A stretch of 64,000 nucleotides of DNA. It comes from Isoetes taiwanensis. Its lineage: Eukaryota > Streptophyta > Lycopodiopsida > Isoetales > Isoetaceae. Numbering within the stretch: the first letter of the stretch is position 1; each line of letters opens with the position of its first letter. A program made the translations under genes and the position numbers. The stretch covers positions 4,064,001 through 4,128,000 of the forward strand of contig JAJEKV010000073.1 of assembly GCA_021234155.1 (NCBI GenBank). Reading direction: 5' to 3'. Positions 45,801 to 57,800 of this stretch are shown here, piece by piece. The notes below the pieces were generated by a model, which saw only the letters and a list, made by a program, of their open reading frames with translations, was not told where the DNA came from and did not search any database.

Positions 45801-48800
45801 GGAATATCTCTCTCAAGAGTTTCAGGCTTATGTTGACTCCAAAGGGATACAAAGAGAACTGATAGTGCCATATGCCCACTACTCTTATGAATTTGACTCG
45901 TAGCATGCTGAAATTTAAAGAGTTGCCTACACAACTCTGGGCTGAGGTAGTTCTCACTGCTACCTACCTTTGTAACAGGGCTCCCACTCAATCTATCAAG
46001 TATAAGACACCATTTGAAGCTATCTATGGCAGAAAACCAGATGTATCAAATCTAAGAGTATTCGGCTGCTTAGCATTTGCTACTGTTCCTAGGTAACTCC
46101 TACAACAGCAAGGCAAGCTCGCCGATAGGGCCACTAAAGTCATATTTATTGGCTATCCTACAAATATGGAAAGGTGGAAATGCTATGACCCTCTCACTAA
46201 ACGTGTGTTTGCATCAAGATGCATACATTTTATTGAAGATGCGGTCTACTCTAAGGAGTTCTATCAACCAAAGAAAGCTGATTATGACAAGGTCATAATA
46301 AATACCTTTGACATTGAAGAACCCACTCAAGCTGGTCAAGTTGCTCCAGCTGGTCACTCTACAAGTTTTGAGGTTGAAAACTCTTCATCTACCACCAATA
46401 GTACAAGCGTTCCTGGTATTCCTGATATTGGTGCCCCTTGCAACGTTCCTGCTATTGGTGTCTCTCACAATGCCTATGATGACTTTGAACCTTTAGCATA
46501 TGACGAGCCCCTTGCGACTGATGAATCAGAAGGGTCTGAGTCGGATATACCACCACTTGACTTGCCACTGTTTCAGGCTGAAACACCAATGGAAACTGTT
46601 GTCCCAAATCTCCCTTTGCTTCGACGGTCTGAGAGAATTGCTAACTTACCACCTGTCAACTAGTCGGATGATATTCCTTCTCGGATCAATTGCAATTATG
46701 TTCTCATGGCTAAAGTTTTCTCAGCTCCTCAAGACCCTGTCAGTCATATACAAGCAACAAAAGAAGAAATAGATATGCTGCATAAGCAAGGAACATGGGA
46801 GCTTGTGCCTAAACCCATAGCTGTTGAGTGGAGAAGATGATCTGAACAGCAAAACACTATGGAGAGAAGAGGAGACGCACCAAGTAACAAAGGAGAAGCA
46901 GGAAACTTATGTATTACACTAACTCATGAGATGTACATATATATATGTGCCACGTCCTCATGTTGGGTGGCAAATAGGGAAAAAGATAAAGAATGGGGGG
47001 ACCCATGGGCTAATATAAAATGTCCCATGGGGTACAACGTTAAGTTACAACGTTAAGTTACAATGACTTAACATGTTCAATATATCACATTATACTAATC
47101 TAACACTCCCCCTTAATGTGATATTCCAGACTCCTTCCTCACGCCAAGAGCCAACCTGAAATCTTCAAACTTGGCTTTTCCTAATGGCTTTGTGAAAATA
47201 TCTGCAATTTGATCTTCTGATCTGCAGTATTGGATGTCAATTTCTCCATTCTCAACCTTTTCTCGTACAAAATGGTAGGTCGTCTCAATATGCTTAGTTC
47301 TGCCATGAAAAACAGGATTGTTTGCAATGCGTATGCTGCTCATATTATCAGTGAAAATGCAAGTGGGTCTGCTGTCATTGATCCCAATTTCTTCCATAAA
47401 TTTTTGAATCCAAACGGATTCACATGCTGCAATGCTACAACCTTTATATTCTGCTTCAGCAGTGCTAATTGCAACAGTGCTTTGTCTCTTACTTTTCCAA
47501 GTTACAGCACCATTTCCAATTGAGAATGCATAACCACTTGTGGATCTTCTCGTGTCCACACAACCAGCCATATCAGAGTCTGTGTACCCAACTACATCAA
47601 GCTGACTATTTGATTCATACAAGATACCAAAATCATGTGTTCCCTTGATGTATCTCAGCACCCTCTTAGCAGCAATCCAATGTGTTTGAGTAGGATTAGC
47701 CAAAAATCTACTCAATACTCCTACAGCAAATGATATATCAGGTCTGGTCACAGTGAGATAGTTCAAGCTTCCTACTAATGCCCTGTAGAGTGTTGCATCG
47801 AATGATTTTGCACCTTTCTCATGAGCAGAAAGTTTAATGCCAACCTCCATTGGCGTAGAAGCTGGTTTGGCAGTCTCCATGTGGAATTTCCTTAGTAGAT
47901 CTGCTGCATACTTTTTCTGACAAATAAAAATTCCATTGGCAGCCCTTTTCACTTCAATGCCCAAGAAGTAGTGTAACTCTCCAAGATTTGTCATGTCAAA
48001 GTACTCTCCAAATTGTTTTATCTCATGTTGAATCAACTTGAGAGAACTGCCCGTGACAATGAGATCATCTACATATACTACAATCAAAGTAATGTCATCA
48101 CCATCATGCTTAATGTAGAGGCTAGAATCTGCACTGCTCCTTACAAAGTTTTTGCTCAATAAGTAACTATCAAGTTTGGAATACCAAGCCCGAGATGACT
48201 GTTTTAGCCCATATAATGCTTTGTTCAGTTTGCAAACAAAATCGTTACCTTCGTGCTTGTATCCGGGGGGTTGCTCCAAATAGACCAACTCCTTGAGCTC
48301 TCCGTTCAAGAAGGCGCTTTTCACATCAAGTTGATACAACTTCCATCCAAATTGAGCTGCAAGCGATATGGATAACCTCACTGTTTCCATTTTGGCTACC
48401 GGAGCATAGGTGTCTAAGTAATCTTCCCCTTCTCTTTGAGCAAAACCTTTTGCCACCAGCCTGGCTTTGTGCCTTTGAACAGTCCCATCTGCATTATACT
48501 TTAGCTTATAGACCCATTTACATCCAATGACATTTCTATCCTTTGGTCTTGGTACCAATTCCCATGTATTGTTGACTAGTATGGATTTGTACTCCTCATT
48601 CATTGCATCATTCCATTCCTTAGAATGCCTAGCATCTTCAAACGAAATGGGTTCACAAATATTGGCAAAATTGCATTGATGAGCTGCTGCGCTTGTTTCG
48701 GACTCAATATTGCCTTGACTTCTTGTAAACGGTCTTTGTGCCCAAGGTGCCACATTGGTACTAGGGACTGATTTTACGTTCAGCTGAGTTGTATCAGACT

Positions 48801-51800
48801 TTGCTGTTGGCTTTTCACCATTATCTTCTTTTGCTACTTCTTTACCTGCTCTTCTTTCATAGGTAAGCACTTTATCGGGCCAAACTCTTGGTTCACATTG
48901 AGGTGTAACAGGCCTGTTTTGATCTGATCCTTCATCTTGTTGCCATTTAAGTGGAAATTCAAATATTTCCTCCTCTTGATCTTGCTGATCAGTGACTGAT
49001 ATTGGACCTGCAGTGTTCTCATCAAACGTCACGTCACGTGAGACAATTATTTTCTGCTTAGCAGGATCCCATAATCTGTAGGCCTTAGCCCTCAAACTAT
49101 ACCCAAGCATGGTGCAAACTCTTGCTTTGTCATCAAATTTCTTCCTGCCGTCCTCCTTAAAGACATGCGCATATGCTTTACATCCAAATACACGCAAATG
49201 ATTCACACCTGGCTTTCTTTTGTAATAAACCTCATGTGGAGTCTTTCCATCTAAGACTCTCGTCCCTGCTCTATTCAGCAAATACACTGCAGTGAGTACT
49301 GCTTCAGCCCAAAAACGATGCGGCATCTTCCATTGAGCCATTAGGCAATTTGCCATTTCGCAAATTGTCCTATTGCGCCTTTCTACTACTCCGTTTTGTT
49401 GTGGAGAGCGTGGCGTTGTCAATTGTCTTTTGATCCCATTGTCTTCACAAAATTGTTCAAACTTTGTGGACAAAAATTCTCCTCCATTATCGGTCCGTAA
49501 GGTGAGTATTTTCTGCCCCGTTTCAGATTCCACTTCTTCCTTGAAGACTTTGAAATGATAAAAAGCTTCTGATTTTGTTTTGAGAAAATAGACCCACATC
49601 CTTCTTGAGTAATCATCCACTAACAAGAAGAAATATAAGGATCCACCAATGGATTTTGTTGGCATAAAGCCGCAAAGGTCAGCATGCACTAATTCCAAAG
49701 GTTTTTGCGCTCTATATTCAGATTCTTGAGGAAACGGAACCCTATGCTGTTTTCCAAGAACACAAGGCTCACAAACCTGTTTTTCATCATGTATTTGAGG
49801 TAAACCATGCACATTTTCTTGCTGGGACAGCGTGCGCAAACTTCCATAACTGATATGGCCATACCTTTTATGCCAAATCTCTGATTGGCTGCTGCTACCT
49901 GCTACGATATTGGCCTGATTTTGGGCAGGGACAATCTCCATTTTATATAGATTGCCTTCTCTTCTTGCACGAGCAATCACCTTCATCTTTCTTATCATCT
50001 TCATGAATTCTTCACTTGGCTGAAAAATTATTGCTTCGTCTTCATCAAAGAAAACCTTGAAACCCTTACGAGTAATGCAAGCAACAGAAAGCAGATTCCT
50101 CTTCAAATCCGGTACAAGTTTGACATTTTGAAATGTCACAATGGCATCTCCTTCTCCTTTCACCCTTACATTTCCATTCCCTTCTATTGCTAGCGAGGAA
50201 TCATCTCCCAAAAGGATTTTGTCTCCATCATACTTTGTGAATTTTGAGAAAAGGGATTCATCACCTATTACATGAGTCGAGCAGCCACTATCCAAACAAG
50301 CAACGCACCTATCAGACTTGTATCTTACATGATCGACTTCATCTACGAACATTGCAAAATCTTGTGCAGCCGTAGGGGTTTTCTCCTTTGAGCTTGATGT
50401 CGACCCTTCTTCAAGGTAATGCGACTCCTTTTCAAGTTTCATTTTCAATATACTCTTCTTTAGAGGGCAATCATTTACCATATGGCCAACTTCATCACAA
50501 CAATAGCATTTGATATTTTTGTTGGAGTATGAACTCCAACGTTCGCCTCTCCCTCTACCTCTATTTGTACGCCCCCTTTCATGGCCTCTTCCTCGTTGAG
50601 GTTCTCCTCGTTGAGGTTCTCCTCGTTGAGAATGATGTGTTTGAGAATCATTTTTGAGAGTACCTTCTTCTTGGTGTTGGAAATTTCTCCAATTTCCTCG
50701 ACCCCTGCTCCCCCTTCTTCTTGATTGGCTGAAATTCCTTCTTGATTGGCTGAAATTAACCTGCTCCGTTTGTTCCAAGATTTGTGATCTCAAAACTTTC
50801 TGCTGTAGGGCTGCTGCAAGCTCTTCGAAGCTAGGCTCACTCTCCCGTGCTTGAAAAGCATCAAGGAAGTGCTCATATTCAGGTGCTCCTTGATATATGG
50901 CATTTAGGAGCTCGGCCTCTTCAACTTCAACTCCAATAGAAGCCAATTGTGCAGCGATTTCTGTGATCTTCGCAATGAAGTCACTCACATCTTTACATTC
51001 TCTTAACTTTAGACTGTTAAGCTGATTTCTTAACAGCTGCTTCCTTGTATGATTCTTGGTCTCATAGATTTGCTGAAATCTGCGCCAAGCTTCACTAGCA
51101 CTTTTCACTCCAAGTATGTGCCTTTGCATGGAATCATCCACTGCAAGTTTGATGAGCAGCAGAGCCTTTTTGTTCAACTCCTCCCATTTGTCATCTTCAT
51201 TTTGGTCTTCACCAGCTACTACATCCCAAACTCCAGCAAGATCAAGTGCCAAAGTCATCTTCTCCTTCCAAATAGAGTAGTTCTTGCCTTTAAGCAAGAA
51301 CTTTTCATTCATGAACACCTTTTCCAGGCTGTCCATTGTGAAAAACACAAGCCTCTTCTAATCAAAGCCACAAATCTGCAAACCCCTACTCTATCTTCAA
51401 CATGCAAGGCAATATGCAAGCTGCTGCAAGAAATCTTTCAGATTTTACACTCAAGGGCTGCTTTTAGCTTGGTTACCGCTGCATGCAACTCTCCATAACA
51501 GAAGAATGCTTAAGGATGCTTCTCTCTAGGCTCAAACAGAAGTTAGGGTTAAAATCTGCTCTGTTTTTCACAAGGCAGAAAAACCTTCTCAAAGTACTTC
51601 CTCTCCTACACAGAATGAAGCTCCCAAGGATGGAACACCGCTCTGATACCAAATGTTGAGTGGAGAAGATGATCTGAACAGCAAAACACTATGGAGAGAA
51701 GAGGAGACGCACCAAGTAACAAAGGAGAAGCAGGAAACTTATGTATTACACTAACTCATGAGATGTACATATATATATGTGCCACGTCCTCATGTTGGGT

Positions 51801-54800
51801 GGCAAATAGGGAAAAAGATAAAGAATGGGGGGACCCATGGGCTAATATAAAATGTCCCATGGGGTACAACGTTAAGTTACAACGTTAAGTTACAATGACT
51901 TAACATGTTCAATATATCACATTATACTAATCTAACAATAGCAGCCAATGTCATTGGTGCTAGATGGGTGTTTCCCATGAAGTATCATGCTGATGGCACA
52001 CTATCTAAGCGTAAAGCAAGGTTAGTAGCCAAAGGGTTCACACAAAAGGAAGGTTTTGATTATTATGATGTCTTTGCACCCATAGTCCGATTAGACACAT
52101 TGAAGGCAGTGATAGCTTTGGCAGCACAAAAAGGCTGGCCTCTATATCAAATGGACTTCAAATCAGCTTTCTTAAATGGAGATTTAGAAGAAGAGCTGTA
52201 CATGTGTCAACCACCTGGTTTCAAAGACCCAAATTATCCCAATTATGTATGCAAGTTAAAGAAAAGTTTGTATGGTCTCAAACAAGCTCCATGCTGTCAA
52301 GATTAATACTTTTCTTATGCAGCTTGGATATCAGAGATCAAGAGCTGATCCTAGTCTATACTTTATCCCCTCAAAAATCCCAAGTTAGTGTTCTCTATGT
52401 AGACGACACCATTATGACAGGGGATGCAGCACAAATTATCTCACACTAAAGCAACACTTGCAGCCAGCTTTGAAGTCACGGATCTAGGGCTAATACATTA
52501 ACATGACAGACTGCAAAGCTCTATCGACTCCATGTGATTTGAGTCAAACGCTCCCACTTGCAACAGATAAAGAAAATGTTGATGCAACACTGTATAGGTA
52601 ATTGGTTGGCGCTTTACTATATCTCACCAACACTAGGCCAGACATTACTTATATTGTTGCAGTTCTCACAAGGTTTATGCATCATCCTAAGGAACCACAC
52701 TGGAGAGCAGCCAAACGAGTCCTACATTATCTAAAAGGCACCCAAAATGAAGGAGTTTTGTACTCAAAAGTTTCTGCTCCTCATCTTCTACTGTTCTCAG
52801 ATTCTGACATGGCCTCCACAGATCTTGAGAAAAGGAAATGCATCACAGGCTATGTCTCTTTCTTTAGAGGCAACCCTATAAGCTGGAGTTCTAAAAAGCA
52901 GAAGACTAATAGCATCAGTACTACTGAGGCTGAAGTCAAAGCTTTGGTTACAAGAGTCCAGGAAATGAGATGCTTAGTACACTATTTGAAGAATTGGGCT
53001 TTCTGACAAAGCCAGCAACCATTTACTGTGATAACAATGGCGCCATTGCCCATGCAAAAGATTACAAAATGCATCTGCTTATTAAACACATGGACATCAA
53101 GCTATGGTTTATCAAAGAGCAACTCGAAAATGGTTACCTCTCTCTATTTTACTGTTCTACCAAACATCAAGTTGCAGATGGCTTCACCAAACCATTGGGC
53201 GGCCATCAGTTCAGTCACATGAAACAAGTGCTGCCTCATGATCATGCTCGGGGGGGATAATATTTCTCAAGACTATTAGAATCTATTTTCAGTTTACTGT
53301 TTTTTTTTTGGCCATGCCAGTCATCAGGGGGGATGTTAGCATATTACCCTTCCATGTCATACTCTCTAGGAGCCTCTACAAAAGAAAGAAAGATCATATT
53401 AGCGTCTACAAGAGACCACTTGGGTCTATAAGATCAAATATACACCAATCATGTCCAGCTAGGGGCGCATTTGCAGCCACCTAAAGACATTGCTTAAAAA
53501 TGAAAAAAAGAAAAACTAAAACGATGAAATCAAGGAACTCTTGATCACGGACTCAAAGTATAAAGTGATGCCAGACTTGTTTTCTCTTTTGAAGGACTGC
53601 ATATGTTTTTCCTTTACTGTCCGCTTTCTTCTTTTAGACACTTTCATGGTTACTCCTTTTGAAATCGGATGAGATGGTCCAGGAAGAGAACCTGACTTCC
53701 ATTTATTATCATTGTCACCTCCAATGAGAAAGAGTGATCAGCCTGTCCCAGTCCTCCCCCAGCTTGCTCCTTCAATAGATTTCTTCTATGTACAGTCATT
53801 TGGTGAAGGAAAAGAACTATACATTTCTGGTCCTCATATGCGATCATTTTGGAAAGGGAGGTAGGTTCCCGAAACAGGCAATGGAATCTGCCCCGTATTT
53901 CACAATAGACTGGACATGTAAAGATGAAATGCTTCTGAGACTCATTTACATTCAAGTGACATAATCTGCAGATCCTCTTCGAGCGCTCCACCTTGGGTCT
54001 ACTAGCACGACCAGACTCAATCTTAAGCTGATGAGATGAAACCCTAAGCTGACCAATAGCATGTCTCACTTTATGTGCTAGGTGAATATTCAAATATCCT
54101 GGTCGCTCGATGAAACCATCTTCACTGATCTCAAGGAAGTGATCTTTGTAAAATTCCATCTTGGTGGGAAGATCACTTGGAGTTAACCATGTCCTTGATA
54201 TGTATGAAATTCCAGATCGTGCCGAATGAACTGATTCTTATCTTTTTCAAGTCTCTTTTTTGCTCTAGGTTTTACCACAGTATTGGCTGCAGTCCTGTAA
54301 TGCTGAAAGGGAGGCAGGTTTCCCAAACCAAATTCTAAAGAGGCAGCCCATTGTGATGCCTTTGCGTACCAACATTCTTGCACTCCCTTGTCAGCCAAAT
54401 TTTTTGAACTCTTGAGAGCATCTCATGGAAGCCTGCATTGACCCTGCTGCGAGGACCCAAATTGGTGCACTTTATGCAAAAATGAGACTAACTGGACTAT
54501 CATTTTCAAAATAGTCAAATTGAAAATGATAGTCCAATGGTTTCACATCCGGCAACATTACTGGCAACATTACTGGAAATTCCACAGTAAACACCTAGGG
54601 AGCATGATCGCCTTTGCTTGGCTTTGCATCAACATAAAATTTATCCACTTGAGATTATGAACTCCAAGGACCCAATAAGGTAGTTTACCACCTCTGTGAG
54701 GAAAGCAAGTTAATTAGCCCAACAAATGACGTCCATATTCTGTAGTTGGGGCATTATCTTTGACATCAGCAGAATTTCGCGTTATACCATTCTCACATGG

Positions 54801-57800
54801 AAAAGTTCTGGAAATAAAATTGGATCAAAGTTAGCGTCATTGAGGTGGACGTTTCCATCCCTTGTTCGATTGAGTGTTGAAATTCCCTGCTAGTATTACG
54901 TCCCCCGTAAGAGAAATTCTTGGAATTTTGAATTTTAAAACTTTATCCTCCATAAGACAAAAATATTTACATGTTTGACATTTGTTCACCAAATGCTTAT
55001 CAGATCATTGAAGCCATGGGCCTCCGTAGCTTCAAGACATTCATATAATAGAATCCATAGCTAGATTCATATATATATGGTAGGCTCCAAGATGAGGTGG
55101 TGAGTCCCAAACAATTCAGCTGAACTTGTTGCCGAGATGTTAAATTGCTTCCTTATTTGTGATAGGTAGGGCACTCTATAGAGGCATGTAATTCTGTCTC
55201 TGTTTTCCCTTCGTCCATTGCTAGTGGACGAGAAGATAACTGAGCTTCATCTATTATTCGTCTCTTGCTTCTCCCAATGTCCGATAGGAAGTATTTCTGA
55301 GCTGCGTACTCCGCCAACTCCATTCCCGTCATGCGGCTCTCCGCCTCAAGGTATGTCTTCTCAGGCTTACCATATCAGCTTTAGTGCCTCTGGCTCCAAT
55401 GAATACAAAGGTCCATCCTCCTGTATTGTTCTGGCCATCCAGACTTTTGTGCAGACCTTGGGTGGAAAAGGCTCTATGCTAGCACAAGAGTGCATCCCAA
55501 TTTTGCTCTATCCTGTACATGATTGCTGTAATAATTGGTCTCATGGACCCAAGTGGCCTCTCATAGATGTTAAAATAATCTTACTTTCTTTCTTCTAATG
55601 ATGCCGTTTTGATGTCGTTCTCCACTCACAGAAACATTTCATAGCTTTAGAGACACTTTGAGAACCACCTGTAAAAGACGAAGGTGATGGTGTTTAATAC
55701 CTCTTGGAAGGGCATGAAGGACAATTCTTTCTTCTTTGAGGGGCAGCCTGTGGAAATTGTATCTCTTATACTTTTTTGGGAGTGGGGTTCTCATGCCCCC
55801 TTTTTCAGGTTGAAAAATGCTGCCCAAGCTCTATATATGGAGTTGATTTGTAAGCAGATGAATGGCCTCAATTGGAGAGGGGTCAAATTTCTCTCCTATT
55901 TAGAAGGATTAGAAGTAAGCCCTTGGTGCCTCATAATAAAATAGTAGTGTCTTTTTGAATGTAAGTTGTTCCATTTTAGAACAACACCAGAGGACCATGC
56001 AGCGGCTGATCAAGGTAGTATAACGTGCTGGTTTGCTTGAACAGTTAAAGATGTTGACTTCTTAATGAATAAAATACCTCCATTCTAATATAACTTGGCA
56101 GCGCCCCAATGCAAAACTGACGGGGTAGCAGGTGAACCAGCTGACTTGGAACATTTTGAAAGTCAAATGACCAGCTGAAAGTGAAACAGGAAGAGGAGAA
56201 GATGCTCTATTGAAGTAAAAGAAAGAACAAGCCTAGCTATATAGTAGTAGGGTGACGTGGCATAGATGGGCCATGTCATATGTAGGTGCATGTATATGCC
56301 ACGTCATAGGTTAGGGTTAGGTCAGTTTCTAACTGTAATATCCCTCCTGAAACTGAACCCTAACACAAACAGAAAATTGAAAAGAGTGAAAAAATCAAGC
56401 ACACCTAAGTGCCTAGCTGCAGCCTTAAAGCATGCTTCATCTGCTTGAGTTTGACTCCAACCAGAGGCTTAGTCATCCCATCAGCCAATTGTTTTCGTGT
56501 AGCACAATATTGCAGATTGATCATGGTAGTGTCAAGGTGCTCTTTCATGAAACATAGTTGAGTGTCTAAATGCTTTGTTAAGGGATGAGACTCCTGGTCT
56601 TTTGCCAATGCTATAGCACCAGAGTTATCCACTAACAGTGTCTCCTTTATTGATAACTCCCAAGTCTTGAAAGAGATTGAGCATTCATAAAATTTCTTGA
56701 AATCCAGTGCCTGTTGTGTTATGCTGAGGCTAATAGTGGTTTGTGTTTTCAATGACCACATTATTGGACTATTTCCAAAAAATGAAAACAAACCCTGTAG
56801 TAGACTTCCTAGTCTCATAATCATGAGATGCAAAGTCTGCATGTGTGTAAAAGGACAGCTTAGGAGATTGGTTTCGAAGATAAGAAATCCCAGGGTACCT
56901 TTCAAGTATGCCAAAATCCTCTTGGCTGCCATCCAATGAGTCCTCTTTGGATGTTGCATGTATTTGCTGACCTGCCCAACTGTAAATACTTTGTCAGGCC
57001 ATGTAATAGTGGAGTAAATGAGAGAACCAATCAATTGGCGAAATAAAGTGGTGTCACACTGTTCTCCATGAAGATCTAAGGTAAGTCTGATGCCTTGTTC
57101 GTATGGAGCAGGAACAGGCTTGGAGTCTTTCGTACAAAATCTGATTTGGTTTGACTGAGCATGATAGATGTATTTTTTGCCATGCCTCAACTCCTAGGCA
57201 GTAGTGCAAAAGTCCCAGGTCTGTGATCTCGAACGACTTGTTGAGTTGTACTTTCAAATCAGAAATAAGATGAGCTGCATCCCCTGTTATAAGGGAATCA
57301 TTCACATATAGAACAAGAATGCATATCTTGTCATGAGCTTGCTTATAATAGAGACTAGGATCTGCCCTAGATCTTTTGAAGCCTAATTTCAGTAAATATT
57401 CATTGATTTTCTTACGCCAGCACTGTGATGCTTGTTTTAGCCCAACAAACTCTTACGGAGCTTACAAACAAGTGTTTGCTCACCTGTTTTGATAAAGCCA
57501 TGTGGCTGCTACATGAAAGCAGTTTCCTGCAGGTCATCATTAAGGACTTTTAAAATCTAGCTAATAAATAGGCCATCCTCCGTTAACAGCTAATGCAATA
57601 ATGGGCTTGATTGTTGGCATTCTTGTCACAGGATTAGGCATAGTCAATTCCAAATCCTTTGACATATCCCTTAGCCACAAGTTGGCCTTATGCTTGGCTA
57701 TGCTTCCGTTAGAGTTGTGATTGGTCCTAAACACCTATTTATTCCCAATGACATTTTGATGTACTGTTTTGAAGACAAGCTGCCACGTACCTTTAATAAG

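Larger units (their letters stand above)
46822..51937 (-). mobile_element. Young, structurally complete Ty1/copia retrotransposon
   Basis: This is a full LTR element of 5,116 bp flanked by the 5-bp target duplication ATAGC (46,817-46,821 and 51,938-51,942). It sits inside the reading frame of the older copia element, in opposite orientation to it but in the same orientation as TRAPPC8. LTRs, primer site, polypurine tract and an uninterrupted polyprotein are all present. Confidence 0.97.

Noticed and set aside
51049-51498. 149-codon plus-strand frame opposite the copia gag
   Set aside because: It is antisense to an intact coding sequence and is a composition shadow.
43160-53665. LTRs of one composite element, because similar about 260-bp direct repeats (43,645-43,905 and 53,410-53,665) flank the old copia
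   Set aside because: The repeats continue into LINE RT and C-terminal coding sequence and recur alone elsewhere (55,510; 62,290). They are LINE family-2 3' ends, not LTRs.
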